32,277 nt of DNA from Phycisphaerae bacterium (GTDB lineage Bacteria > Planctomycetota > Phycisphaerae > Sedimentisphaerales > Anaerobacaceae): NCBI GenBank assembly GCA_030601745.1, contig JAUWBI010000037.1:1-32277 (forward strand), written 5' to 3'. Of this stretch, positions 7,886 to 17,237 are shown piece after piece. The stretch's first letter is position 1, and the number at the start of each line of letters is the position of its first letter. The notes beneath the pieces were generated by a model. The model was not told the origin of the DNA. It did not search any database and saw only the letters and a program-made list of their open reading frames with translations. The position numbers and the translations under genes are program-made.

Positions 7886-9248
7886 TTTCAGTCAGTTGCT
7901 TTCGGTATTTTCCGATGAGATTTAGCAGCTCCATTCGCTTGGGATGGTCGGGCTCTAAATCCAGGACCATCTGCCATTGTGCAATCGCCTTGGCGTACTC
8001 CTGCGCCTCCTCGAACGCGTGGCCGAGCTTTAGATGCAGCGACGCTGTTTCAGGACTTTCCTGCACCGCCTTGGCCAGGAACTGAATGTACTTGCCGAGC
8101 TGCCCAGCCTGATTGTGTCGGTCGGCTACTTTCAGATAAGCATCTACCAGGGCGCTGCTGTATGTGGCCTCATCCAGCTTTATCGCTTTTCGCAACAGCT
8201 CCAGATACTCATCATATCGATGCACGCCGAATGCCGACTGTGCATGATAATAATAAAATAGCGCTTTGTCTTTCTTCGGTATTGTTGGCTCGAGCTTTTT
8301 GAACATCTCGTACGCCTGCTTGTAGCGACGAGCGTTGAGGTAGATGTTTGCGAATAAGAACTGAATATCCGGACTGTCTTTGATACCATCGGATACGGCC
8401 TTGGCCACTTGATAAACGGCGCAAGCTTTCGGTGCGGCACGGAAGACATCCGTCTTGCCGGGCACGGGTTCGATCAAATACCAGTCGCCGCTTATCGTGC
8501 CCGTCTTACCCGCTTTGACCGTAACCACCGAGATTTTGCCGAAGTAGTTCCGCAGGTTGAAGTATGCTGAGCCCAGCTTATAGTGCAGAACAGGGGTGTC
8601 CACTCCAAGCCGCAGAGCTGACTGGTAAGACTCGGCTGCCAGAGCGAAGGAATTGCTCGCCAGATAGATATTACCAAGTTGATAGTGGTCCGAACCACTC
8701 TCAGGATTCAACTTGATGGCCTCTTCGAAGTACTTGCGGGCCTTCTCGTAGTCGTTCAAATTGTACTTGGCCTCAGCCAGCAGGTGGTAAGTAGGATAGT
8801 CGTGACGGTACTTGAGCAACGGCTCGAGTACCTTGGCCACATCTTTCCATTTTTTCTGCTTTGCGTAAATCTCGGCAAGCAATTGTCCGCCTTCAACGTG
8901 GTCGGCTGTCTCTTTGAGGATATCCGCCAGCAGCTTTTCAGCTTCTTCTTCGTTTCCGGCGTAGTAGTAGGCCCGGGCCAGATGCAGCCGGTAACTGGTC
9001 TTGGTCTTGTCCTCCTCAACTGCCTTCTTAAGCAGGTCAATGGCCAGGCGGTACTTGCCCTGAAACAAGGCCTTGCGTCCGTCCTTGAATTGCTTTTCAG
9101 CGTTTGCCTGCACCTGCGTCTGGCTGCAGGGGTCCGCAGGTGAGATTTTGGACGGCACCGTATCGGTCTCTGCCTCCGCAAGAGCAAAGTGCACAAGTGA
9201 ACAAGAGGCAAAGAAGCCAAGCGTCGCGATTAGAATGTGTGTCCGCAT
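7845..9248 (-). CDS. Secreted TPR-repeat protein (467 aa)
   Basis: AAGGAG lies 8 nt before the ATG. Residues 1-27 are a signal peptide; a Cys at 16 sits in a poor lipobox. Residues 45-235 carry about five TPR units (for example AEKQFKDGRKALFQGKYRLAIDL, LLAEAKYNLNDYEKARKYFEEA). Residues 236-280 break the repeat pattern with a beta-rich insert (GKISVVTVKAG, YLIEPVPGK), and TPR units resume to about 450. The tail NRGQRTKDRGQII comes from a dispersed repeat. TPR proteins scaffold protein complexes; this one should act outside the cytoplasm. It lies 52 nt downstream of the giant TPR gene on the same strand and is probably cotranscribed. Specific partner unknown. Confidence 0.85.
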   Translation of the reverse strand: MRTHILIATLGFFASCSLVHFALAEAETDTVPSKISPADPCSQTQVQANAEKQFKDGRKALFQGKYRLAIDLLKKAVEEDKTKTSYRLHLARAYYYAGNEEEAEKLLADILKETADHVEGGQLLAEIYAKQKKWKDVAKVLEPLLKYRHDYPTYHLLAEAKYNLNDYEKARKYFEEAIKLNPESGSDHYQLGNIYLASNSFALAAESYQSALRLGVDTPVLHYKLGSAYFNLRNYFGKISVVTVKAGKTGTISGDWYLIEPVPGKTDVFRAAPKACAVYQVAKAVSDGIKDSPDIQFLFANIYLNARRYKQAYEMFKKLEPTIPKKDKALFYYYHAQSAFGVHRYDEYLELLRKAIKLDEATYSSALVDAYLKVADRHNQAGQLGKYIQFLAKAVQESPETASLHLKLGHAFEEAQEYAKAIAQWQMVLDLEPDHPKRMELLNLIGKYRKQLTENRGQRTKDRGQII

Positions 9249-9300
9249 AATCGTATCTCCTTAATCGTATCTCGTTTCATGCTTCACGCATAAGTATGCT

Positions 9301-12300
9301 TCATAACCTATAGGCTTTGATCCAGTTAATTTGTTCGTGTGCCTTTTGAACCATCGGGCCACTGGGGAAGTTGTTGATATAATTTGTGTATGCGTCCATT
9401 GCGTTGACCCACTGGCCCAGGTGCTCGTAGTTCTCGGCGATGGCAAACTGGGCGTCGCTGGCCTTTGCGCTGCGACGGTAGTTCCGTAGGAAGGCCTTGT
9501 AGGCTTCGATCGCCTTAGCGTATTCACCCTCGCGCTCGTAGGACTGGGCAATCCGCCAGCTTGCATTTTCTGCGACGGCAGTACCGCTGAATTGTCTTAC
9601 GATTTCCAGCCAGGTGGCCATGGCGGCACTCGAATCTTTCAATCGTTCATCGTAGATAGTCGCCATTCTCAGCAGGGCATCCCCGGCTTTATCCCCGGCA
9701 GGCACTTTGGATGCGTCATCGTATGCGCTAACTGCCTTGCGCAGGGCAGCGTTAATCTTGTCCTGACGATTGGCCAACTGGGCGGCTGTCAGGGCCTCAA
9801 CGACTTGGAAAGCCCCTCCAGCGGCGAGTGCGACATTACTCGCAGTGAATATCTGCCGCGCTGCAGCGGCACCCGCCTCTGCATAGTCGGCCTCTTCGTA
9901 AGCACCGCCCTTTCTCAGAGACTCGATGCGTTTGCGTTGTTCACTCACCTGCTTTCCACGCGCCCTTTGCACCCTTTGATATGCCTTGGACTGGGCAACC
10001 AGTTCGATTTCCTCGGCCGTTTTGGCTCGCGTTGCTGCAGCGAGCTTATTTGCCTCATCCTCGTAGCTCGCCCCGACCAGGTAAAGGGCATCGTCGGCCA
10101 GTGGACTCTCAGGGTGCTGCTTCGCGACGCCCCTCGCTGCCTCACGGGCTTTATCCGTTTCGCCCATGGCCAAGTAAGTTGTGGCGACGGCATAGAGGGC
10201 GTCATCGGCCAGATGACTGTCAGACCAATTTGCTGCCACCTTGCGGTACTCGATTATTGCCTTGATGCGGTTAGACAACTGCTTCAATACTATCGTCGCT
10301 ATCTGATACTGGGCATCAAACGCCTTGCGCTGGCCCTTCTCGTCCACCAGCGTCTGGTACCGCACAAGGTCCTTCAAGATACCGACCCGCCGTTTGGCTT
10401 CTGTCACCTTACCCTCGCCGGGGTAATCGCGCACGTAAGCTTCATATCCATCCATTGCCTCTCGCCACTGGCTCAGGTTAATGGTGCATTCGGCGATGGA
10501 CCACTTGGCGTCTTTGATCCAATTGCCGGTGGGGAACTCGGTTATCACGCGCCGGTAGGCTGCGATGGCGTCTTTCCAGGCCTCATTAGTCTGGTGAACC
10601 TGACCAATCATCGTCAGGGCCTGACCGGCCTGCGGATGACGCGGAAAGCTGTCCACAAACATCTCCAGCACGTGCAGCGCCTCGACCCAGCGTTTTTTGT
10701 TCTTCAACTGAACACCAATCTGGTAAATCGCGTTCTGGATGCCGGTATCTTTCCCGCCACGGGCAACGTTGACTTCCTGGTAGGCCTCGGCAGCCCGGAG
10801 CGGCTGCTCCAGATTGTTTTGATAAGTTTGCGCGGTCCTCAGAGCCGCCTGCTGAGCCAGGGAATGTGTCGGGAAACGTATCATCAAGTCATTCCAGACC
10901 GTAATGGCCTCCTCATAGTACCCCCTGTTTGCCAGCTCGCCAGAGATGTCCCATAGCATCTGCGGGACCGTGCCGATCTTGGGGTGGTCGTAATATTCAT
11001 CTGCCAGGCGCTGTAACTCCATGGCGGCGCGGACATACTGGCCGCGAGCTAATGTGGCGCTGAAGGCATCAACTACGCGCGCCTGCGTCAAGAAACTGTT
11101 CGCGATGTCCCACTGCGCTTGCTGCAGCAGTGCTCGCTCCTTGGGAAAGTTGGTTACGACCCTGGTCAGCTCATCACGCGCCCTGGTGAACCGCTGCGCT
11201 ACCTCACCGAGCATCAACTGCTTGGACGGTTTGTCCTCGACCGGCTTGGCCGCCCAGGCCAAATAGTCACGGGCAACACTTAGACGAAGCGCAGGAAGCT
11301 CCCTGTCGGTCGGATTGTCTTTTAAGAATCGCTCTGCCAGCCGCGCTGCCCGCTGCCACTGGCTGATTGTCCGCCAGTGGTCAATCATGACCTTGATCTC
11401 ACCGCGGGCCTGCTCGGCGGTGCTGGTACGCGGGTATTTCTTCCGGATTGCCTGGAAGATTTCGTAGGCCGCGTTGAGCGCTTCTTCCTGGCGAGTGATT
11501 TCCGCGTCAGACAAAACTGGTGCCTTGACTACGGCTCGCTTTTGTTGGACCCGCTGCACAGGCCTGTAACTAAGCTGCTCACGAAGCTTGGCGACACGGG
11601 CTGCCCGGCTTACTTCTTCCTGGCGAATGGCCGCCAGAACCCGCGAATCCTTGACTTTGAGGTCCTCGGCTGTTTCCGGTACCAGCCAACCCCCATAACC
11701 GCCCCCATATTCTGCAGATGAGACGTCTTTTGAAAGCCTTGCCGGGCGCGCTCCTCCCGCTGGAAGGTCTGCTATACCACCGACTGTTGAGAGTGCGTCG
11801 AACTTCACGGCTTGTGCTAAAGCGTGTGCTTCATCTGCGCCCACCGGCCGACGTGTTTCTTTCAAGGTCAGGGTGGTCAGAACTTGCTTGGCATGCTCAG
11901 GTATCACCTTGCCCAGCTGACACAAGCCGCGACAGAACTCTATCCGTTCAACACGGCGAATAGCCAACTCTTCGGCGAGCAGCTCGCCGTAGATGCTCTC
12001 TGCCACATCCCAGGCATCCACCCTGGCGTATTCCAGCGCAACGGCCATAATCTTTTCAATCGCCTGACCGAGCAGTACACTTTTTGGATATGCCTTAATG
12101 TAGTTCTTGTAGGCCTCGATGGCTGCGGTGAATTCGCTGCTAATCTTAGGGGGGGCCACCGTGGGGTCTTTCCGGCCCTCTAATTCCCTGGACAGAGCCA
12201 GGCGAGCTTTGGCATCCAGCGCAGCCGCTGCAGCAAATGCAGCTCGTTCAACCACACTGCTGGAGCCTGGCGCCGCCTGTGACAGTGCTTTTACCTTCGC

Positions 12301-14673
12301 CGCAAATGCCGCGAAGTCGTTGTACACTTTGACTGCCACATCGTATGCCTTGTGCTTTTCGAAAACCCGCGCGATTTGGAACACACCCGCCACCGCCTGC
12401 CTGCGCAGAGCGCTGGAGGGTCGTTCGGAGATAAACTTCACATAGGCTTCGATTGCTGTCTCAAACGCCGGGATTAACTTAATCTTCTCTGTGCCGTCGT
12501 ACTGATTCAACAGCAAGCTAAGCTCTCGCCGTGCCAGCTCGAATTTTAGATTCGCAAGCTGCAAGTCCGCATAGGCATCGGCGGCGTCGATAATTTTAGA
12601 GGGTCTGACGTTTATGGCTTGTTCTGCGGTATCAAAGTACTCAAGTTTTTTGTAGTGACCAACAATACTGTTCCAAACCTGGCGAACTTGCGCCAGAATC
12701 GAACGCTCCTGGTCAAGCCCGGCCTGAAGCTGGTGACAACGCAGCAGGGCCTTCTTCAGCGTCGGATGCAACTCTCGGGGCACCGTCAGCCCGGCGGCAA
12801 CCAGCCGCTGGTGCTCGCGGATGACCTGCTCTATCCAAAGATTGGCCACCGCCAGTTCTGCCAGTCGTCGCTCCTTCTCCGGCAGGGCGTCCACCACCGC
12901 CGCGTACACCTCCTCGGCCACGGCCCAGTGACCGTGTTCGACCCAGGGTTTCACGTGCTCGGCGAGTCGCATTAGTACGTGCGGCGAATGTGCCATGTGT
13001 TCTGCCTGCTTCTTCAGGATGGCCAGAAACGTCTTCTGCTGCTCGGACAATTTCGCGTTCTTTTCCGCGCGTCCCGTCTTGATATTCTCCTGGAACACAT
13101 AGTGCGCGTAATTGCCCGCCACGTTGTAATAGGAAACCATCGCTCCCGACCAGCTTGAGTGCGACGGCGAAATCGCGTTAAGGAGTTCGACGTTGAGCTC
13201 AACCGCCAACTTGCGCGAGCCCGGCTTGTTGACTTTCGTGCGTTCGTCAATGATTGCCTGGACCGTCTTGATGGCCGATTTCACGGCCGCAGCGTCGGCA
13301 TTGGCCTTAATCACCGGCAAGGCAATGTCCAGCGCCCAGGCGTCCGGCCCCTTAAGCCCTTTGAATTCTGCCTCCGGAAGGACCTTCGGGGCGAAAGAGC
13401 GGATCTGCTTGGCCAACTCGGCATGATAGGTCCAGATCGACACATCGGGATACTGCTTGCGGATCGTTTCGTAAACGTCGAGAACATCAGCCAGCGGTTG
13501 GGGTAATTGACCGCGGCGAATGCCTTGAGGTAGCTTGCCGGCTTGAGCTTGGTCCTTGAGCCACTTCATGCCGATATGATACTTAGAGAGATTCAGCGTA
13601 TACAGCACCGACAGGCGACTCGGCCGTGGCAGCGATGCCGCCAGCAAGGTTTCCGTCGCCTCGACGGCCGCTGTGTGAGCCCCGTGATTGACATAGTGCC
13701 TCTTCAAGTGGTCAAGGAGCTGCTTGGTCAGTGCATCCGCTTTTCCTACCGGCAGGTCTTGTCCGTAAATTTCGGCGGCCAAGGTCAGGGCTTTGACGTC
13801 GGTTGGGCTCAAATCGGACTCGGCAGTCGGTTTAGTGCCCTGAAGAGTCAAACTCAAATAGGCATCCAACAGAATATGACGGCCGCTATCGGCAAATTCG
13901 TGCTCGCCGTTGGCGGCCAGCCACTGGGCCATGGCATCGGCCCGCACCGCATTGATGCCCTGGCGAAGCTCGAACGCAATCAGCTCGAACTTAGCCAGTG
14001 CCGCGGCTGGGGTGTCGGGATGGTCGGCGACCACCTTCTTCAGCAACACCAGCCCTTCGGCAACCGCCTTCTCATCGCCCCGGAGCTTCGCCTGGCCCAA
14101 CAACAGCGTCGTTTGCGCCGGATCGGCCTGCTGGGGATAAAGCACCAACAGGTCCTGCAGCACCTTCTGGGCGTCGGCGTACTTGCCAGTTCGCACGAGC
14201 AAGTCGGCCTTCAGCGTCATCGCCTTGGCCCGTTGCAACTCGGAGAGTGCCTTTTCGTCCAACAGTTTCGCACACTCGCTCAGCGCCGGCCTGTAGAGTC
14301 TTTCCTGGAGCATTACTTCGATGAGCTTGATACGCGTGTCGGTCTCGACCGCTTCGCCTCGCAGCACGGCCAGCATCTTGGCGGCGTAGGGTTGCTCGGG
14401 TGCCAGCTTGAGCGTCCGTTTCCAGGCGGCGATTGCTTTATTAACCGCACCAAGCTGGTATTCGGCCTTGCCCAGCCAGAGAAAGACTTCTGGATTCCTG
14501 GTATCCGTGTGTGAGGCCTTTAGAAATAAGTCCCGCGCCGAAGTCCACTGGCCGCTGGCGTAAGCAGCCCTGCCTTGCTCAAAGGCGGCTGCGGCATCTG
14601 CCTGGGCAAACACGATGGATGAAGATGCTCCAATTATGACTGCTAATGAAATAAGAGCTATAAACCTCTGCAT
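9301..14673 (-). CDS. Giant secreted TPR protein (about 1790 aa)
   Basis: The frame is open from 14781, but the ATG at 14673 is the likely start. AAGGAGG sits 6 nt upstream, and the product then begins with a textbook signal peptide (MQRFIALISLAVII, cleavage near VFA-QA, residue 23). The rest is almost entirely TPR, with N-terminal units (FEQGRAAYASGQWTSARDLF, WLGKAEYQLGAVNKAIAAW). The C-terminal third is rich in the BamD/YbgF type of repeat (IRFPTHSLAQQAAL, YVRDYPGEGKVTEAKRRVG, FLRNYRRSAKASDAQFAIAENYEHLGQW). It ends soon after a full repeat, so it appears complete. The repeat style suggests an envelope scaffold at the outer membrane or in the periplasm. First gene of a two-gene unit with the 467-residue TPR protein. 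Confidence 0.87.
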   Translation of the reverse strand: MQRFIALISLAVIIGASSSIVFAQADAAAAFEQGRAAYASGQWTSARDLFLKASHTDTRNPEVFLWLGKAEYQLGAVNKAIAAWKRTLKLAPEQPYAAKMLAVLRGEAVETDTRIKLIEVMLQERLYRPALSECAKLLDEKALSELQRAKAMTLKADLLVRTGKYADAQKVLQDLLVLYPQQADPAQTTLLLGQAKLRGDEKAVAEGLVLLKKVVADHPDTPAAALAKFELIAFELRQGINAVRADAMAQWLAANGEHEFADSGRHILLDAYLSLTLQGTKPTAESDLSPTDVKALTLAAEIYGQDLPVGKADALTKQLLDHLKRHYVNHGAHTAAVEATETLLAASLPRPSRLSVLYTLNLSKYHIGMKWLKDQAQAGKLPQGIRRGQLPQPLADVLDVYETIRKQYPDVSIWTYHAELAKQIRSFAPKVLPEAEFKGLKGPDAWALDIALPVIKANADAAAVKSAIKTVQAIIDERTKVNKPGSRKLAVELNVELLNAISPSHSSWSGAMVSYYNVAGNYAHYVFQENIKTGRAEKNAKLSEQQKTFLAILKKQAEHMAHSPHVLMRLAEHVKPWVEHGHWAVAEEVYAAVVDALPEKERRLAELAVANLWIEQVIREHQRLVAAGLTVPRELHPTLKKALLRCHQLQAGLDQERSILAQVRQVWNSIVGHYKKLEYFDTAEQAINVRPSKIIDAADAYADLQLANLKFELARRELSLLLNQYDGTEKIKLIPAFETAIEAYVKFISERPSSALRRQAVAGVFQIARVFEKHKAYDVAVKVYNDFAAFAAKVKALSQAAPGSSSVVERAAFAAAAALDAKARLALSRELEGRKDPTVAPPKISSEFTAAIEAYKNYIKAYPKSVLLGQAIEKIMAVALEYARVDAWDVAESIYGELLAEELAIRRVERIEFCRGLCQLGKVIPEHAKQVLTTLTLKETRRPVGADEAHALAQAVKFDALSTVGGIADLPAGGARPARLSKDVSSAEYGGGYGGWLVPETAEDLKVKDSRVLAAIRQEEVSRAARVAKLREQLSYRPVQRVQQKRAVVKAPVLSDAEITRQEEALNAAYEIFQAIRKKYPRTSTAEQARGEIKVMIDHWRTISQWQRAARLAERFLKDNPTDRELPALRLSVARDYLAWAAKPVEDKPSKQLMLGEVAQRFTRARDELTRVVTNFPKERALLQQAQWDIANSFLTQARVVDAFSATLARGQYVRAAMELQRLADEYYDHPKIGTVPQMLWDISGELANRGYYEEAITVWNDLMIRFPTHSLAQQAALRTAQTYQNNLEQPLRAAEAYQEVNVARGGKDTGIQNAIYQIGVQLKNKKRWVEALHVLEMFVDSFPRHPQAGQALTMIGQVHQTNEAWKDAIAAYRRVITEFPTGNWIKDAKWSIAECTINLSQWREAMDGYEAYVRDYPGEGKVTEAKRRVGILKDLVRYQTLVDEKGQRKAFDAQYQIATIVLKQLSNRIKAIIEYRKVAANWSDSHLADDALYAVATTYLAMGETDKAREAARGVAKQHPESPLADDALYLVGASYEDEANKLAAATRAKTAEEIELVAQSKAYQRVQRARGKQVSEQRKRIESLRKGGAYEEADYAEAGAAAARQIFTASNVALAAGGAFQVVEALTAAQLANRQDKINAALRKAVSAYDDASKVPAGDKAGDALLRMATIYDERLKDSSAAMATWLEIVRQFSGTAVAENASWRIAQSYEREGEYAKAIEAYKAFLRNYRRSAKASDAQFAIAENYEHLGQWVNAMDAYTNYINNFPSGPMVQKAHEQINWIKAYRL

Positions 14674-14991
14674 CTTTGGCCTCCTTAAATAAGGTCTGTT
14701 TTGTCCTATGGACTCCTTACGGAGAGCTGGAAAAACTTTGTGCAACGGCTGGGATGATAGATTCTGTTGTGGTTGGTTCATTTTTTTAGACTGACTTTCT
14801 TGTTATATTTCCGACCGATGAGCCGCGGAAAAGTTCCCATTTTTTTTCGTTCTGCATTGACCATTTGTGAAACTCGTTATTGACTTGATCAACAATACGA
14901 CAATACCACTTGATAACAAAGTAAAATGAATGTAAAATCTTTAACCGGTTTTGTTACAAAACATTTACAAACTTTGAACCTTGATTTCGCT

Positions 14992-15084
14992 CCCGTCGAG
15001 ACGCGGCGTCTCCGACGCGGCTGACACTTTTTGCCCCAACGCTTGTCTGCGACAAGCCTGCTGCGACGGGCGCAGCACGGCGAG
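14992..15084. repeat. Cluster of palindromic repeats (families B, G, E)
   Basis: Three units in a row. Family B (14992-15023) has the perfect palindrome GAGACGC-G-GCGTCTC at 14998-15012 and is identical over 32 nt to 17302-17333, which lies inside a gene. Next is a hairpin GCTTGTC-TGC-GACAAGC (15041-15057). Family E (15057-15084) has CCTGCTGCG and GCAGCACGGCGAG, shared with 17091-17120 and 19385-19411, both inside genes. Confidence 0.75.
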
Positions 15085-15211
15085 TAGACGTAGGGGCTAT
15101 CCGGCCAGGACAGCCTTAGATTCTTCTATTATTTAAGACGTCAAAAACCCCGCAAAGGTTTACAAGATTTTTCTGAAGTTGCTGAAAAATACCACAAAAC
15201 GCCGACGCCAG

Positions 15212-15266
15212 ATGTCAGAAGTCAGATTTGTCTGTCTTCTGCCCTCTGTCTTCTGCCCTCTGTTTG
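15212..15266. repeat. Family F repeat, intergenic copy
   Basis: TCAGAAGTCAGAT followed by CTGTCTTCTGCCCTCTGT-type units, the same design as 7831-7885. This copy lies between genes and is not translated in any likely frame. Confidence 0.65.
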
Positions 15267-15333
15267 CCGTATTAACTCCGTTTGTGGGGTTAGAACGGCT
15301 CACGATTTTTCTATGAAACCTGCGTGAGAGGGG

Positions 15334-15424
15334 CCCCCTGCTTTCTTGCCCGCCGCCCCCCCACGTCTTCTTGTCGAAGACAAGAGTGGGGGGGACGCGG
15401 GGGCAGGCGAAAGCAAGAAGGGGG
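15334..15424. repeat. Long composite palindrome, family D
   Basis: A nested imperfect palindrome of about 90 nt. The centre is CTTGTC-GAA-GACAAG (15370-15384), the middle arms are CCCCCCCAC (15356-15364) and GTGGGGGGG (15386-15394), and the outer ends are CCCCCTGCTTTCTTGC (15334-15349) and GCAAGAAGGGGG (15413-15424). The same outer ends enclose a different interior at 19366-19423. It lies 12 nt past the stop of the minus-strand barrel gene. It could form a strong hairpin in that transcript but has no T-run. Confidence 0.75.
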
Positions 15425-15435
15425 CTTCATCAACC

Positions 15436-17145
15436 TTATTTTCGATTTCCTTGGCCGGTCACAAGAACCCCAAATGGCGCAAGGAGCTCGTATTTGTTCC
15501 TCCAGGTTGTATACATTATCCCACACGCCTTGGGGGTTTGGTCCAGAGCCTCGAGCCATCCCCTGGGGTTGTCAAGGGTGTCACCATCGTAATAAGCCCC
15601 CGCCAGAGTCCTGAAGTCCAAAGATGAAAAGAACTTAAGACTCTCGTTACGCTTCCTGTAATACCAGCAGACGATGATGAGGTCTTTGGGTACGTAGTTC
15701 CAGGAGTTGGTGAAGTCGCCGTCAACAAGATAATAGTTGTCATGGGCATTGTGGTTCGGGTCAAGCATGTCGGACCATATTAGAACCTCAGCATTCGGGT
15801 TCACGTTGCGGATTATCTTAACCTGCTTCGTTATGCAATCGCCGAGTATTTGCCCCATCGTCATTGTGCGCTTCCTGCACGCCTCGCATGCTCCTCCTGC
15901 TCTTATCTCATCCATGCTCAACAGATACTTGCTTGGGGCAAGGCGTTCGTGCATTAACTCCGCTTGCTTCCTCCAGATTTCATAGACTTTCGGCTCCGAC
16001 ATGCACACTGTCACTTGTCCTCTGTTTATCGCCATCCCGTGGTAGTAGCTGACTCTAAGACGCTCACCATTCTTAATCCTGCTTCCGGGCAACATCTCTA
16101 TCATGGCAGGGTTATGGTCGAATCTGAAGTTAAGTTTCCGGTCCTTTATCGCAGCGTAATCCCTGCTTTCCTCGTAAGTCACTCCCGTCTTTTCGCTTCT
16201 CACCGTCACGGGTGTCCCCCGTCTCCTCAGCACGTTCAGAAGCCCGACCTCCTCGACCTTTAACTCATCGACCCAGAACCGCCCTGATTTTCCACCCCAG
16301 ACACCAACGTACACCCTGACTCTGTCATAGTTGAGGCTGTTGAAACCCATAACAACCTTCCGCCAGTCGGTAGTAGATGGAACTCGCGGGTCCCAGGGGG
16401 CGAGGTTACGTCCGTCGGGGCTTAAGACCTGTATCCGGAAACAGCCACCCGGCTCAAGCTGTTTCGTCTTGACCCAGCAGTTCAACCTATAACAGCGGTG
16501 CGGATGTACTTTGACCTCCTGCATTACCCTTGCGTGTCCGTGCTCGTATGTTCCGAAGTTCTCGAACCTCAGGGCAGCTTCCCCGCTCTTGAAAACGTCA
16601 TTGTCTATAAATGAGACCTCACCGGGTTTGTCATGGAACCTGTATCCTATGAGGCGGTTGCCGTCATATTCCTCAAATCCCCCGTTCACGACCCTGACGG
16701 GAGAGTCTGCGATGAGATGAGCCTTGCGGTTCTCCACAATAAAAAGAGCATCCTTCACTGGGATTCCTGCCGCTAAGTTCCTGTCGTGAGAGAGGACAGA
16801 ACCTCCGTATCCGACGGAGAAAACTATCGGGATAATTTCAATGCTGCGCTCCTTACAGATTCGCTTTACCTCATCCAGTCTTCTGAAGTAATCCGGGGGC
16901 GCCAGGTCGAGCCTATCAAGCCCTGCGGCAAGAACCATCCCGTTTAGACCGTGCTCCGATGCGGTTTTGACTATGCTCTTTATATCCACCACATCATTAT
17001 CGCTGCGGAGCGACCTTGAGACATAGACCCAGCGATACGGATAATCTTTGCCTTCACATAATGAGACTGAGAAGGCGAGGAACCATATAACCTGCTGCGC
17101 CAAGTGTGCAGCACGGCGAGAGGGAAACCATTTCATTGCTTTCAT
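15436..17145 (-). CDS. Secreted TIM-barrel protein (GH20-like) with inserted carbohydrate-binding domain
   Basis: 569 residues from ATG 17145, chosen over 17190 because AGAGGTG lies about 8 nt upstream. Residues 1-32 are a signal sequence, partly encoded by a dispersed repeat (17091-17120). Residues 35-150 look like the first strands of a TIM barrel (WVYVSRSL, GLNGMVLAAGLDRLDL, IEIIPIVFSVGYGG). Residues 150-300 resemble a jelly-roll carbohydrate-binding domain (VNGGFEEYDGNRLIGY, SGEAALRFEN, YRLNCWVKT, GRFWVDELKVEEV). The barrel resumes near 390, with SMDEIR (410-415), a CxxC at 420-423, NAEVLIWSDMLDPNHNA and SWNYVP. D412-E413 could be the acid pair used by GH20-type enzymes. A role in glycan binding or cleavage is likely; the substrate is unknown. 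Downstream partner of the 771-residue gene. Confidence 0.75.
   Translation of the reverse strand: MKAMKWFPSRRAAHLAQQVIWFLAFSVSLCEGKDYPYRWVYVSRSLRSDNDVVDIKSIVKTASEHGLNGMVLAAGLDRLDLAPPDYFRRLDEVKRICKERSIEIIPIVFSVGYGGSVLSHDRNLAAGIPVKDALFIVENRKAHLIADSPVRVVNGGFEEYDGNRLIGYRFHDKPGEVSFIDNDVFKSGEAALRFENFGTYEHGHARVMQEVKVHPHRCYRLNCWVKTKQLEPGGCFRIQVLSPDGRNLAPWDPRVPSTTDWRKVVMGFNSLNYDRVRVYVGVWGGKSGRFWVDELKVEEVGLLNVLRRRGTPVTVRSEKTGVTYEESRDYAAIKDRKLNFRFDHNPAMIEMLPGSRIKNGERLRVSYYHGMAINRGQVTVCMSEPKVYEIWRKQAELMHERLAPSKYLLSMDEIRAGGACEACRKRTMTMGQILGDCITKQVKIIRNVNPNAEVLIWSDMLDPNHNAHDNYYLVDGDFTNSWNYVPKDLIIVCWYYRKRNESLKFFSSLDFRTLAGAYYDGDTLDNPRGWLEALDQTPKACGIMYTTWRNKYELLAPFGVLVTGQGNRK
17091..17120. repeat. In-frame family E repeat in a signal-peptide region
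   Basis: CCTGCTGCG, a 9-nt spacer, then GCAGCACGGCGAG. It matches the intergenic copy at 15057-15084 at both ends. Here it codes residues of about 9-18 (SRRAAHLAQQ), immediately before the hydrophobic core of the barrel protein's signal sequence. Confidence 0.65.
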
Positions 17146-17194
17146 CGTTTGCCACCTCTTTATCACCACGCCCAGGCCGAATGGCTCCAATTGA

Positions 17195-17237
17195 GCCTGT
17201 CTCGGCTTGGCCGAGCCAAGACGGGCCTGTCTCTCTA
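17195..17237. repeat. Family C hairpin between the 771-aa and barrel genes
   Basis: CTCGGC-TTG-GCCGAG (17201-17215) flanked by GCCTGT on both sides and CCAAGACGG on the right. It is the same unit, in reverse orientation, as 19487-19515 inside the upstream gene. It lies just after the stop codon region of the 771-residue gene. Confidence 0.7.

Larger units (their letters stand above)
14674..15435. other. Repeat-filled intergenic region
   Basis: About 760 bases with no credible gene. The part next to the giant TPR gene (14674-14985) is AT-rich and must carry its promoter, but I see no hexamer pair that stands out. From 14992 to 15424 the region is mostly dispersed repeats of families B, E, F and D, listed separately. 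Confidence 0.6.

Noticed and set aside
9592-10956. Long open frame of 454 codons on the plus strand
   Set aside because: It lies wholly antisense to the giant TPR gene, has no ribosome-binding site, and its peptide is Leu/Gly/Cys-rich with no domain. It is a mirror of the GC-biased codons of the real gene.
15334-15424. Intrinsic terminator of the barrel gene
   Set aside because: The hairpin is very strong but no T-run follows on the minus strand, and its parts recur inside genes, so it is better explained as a repeat.
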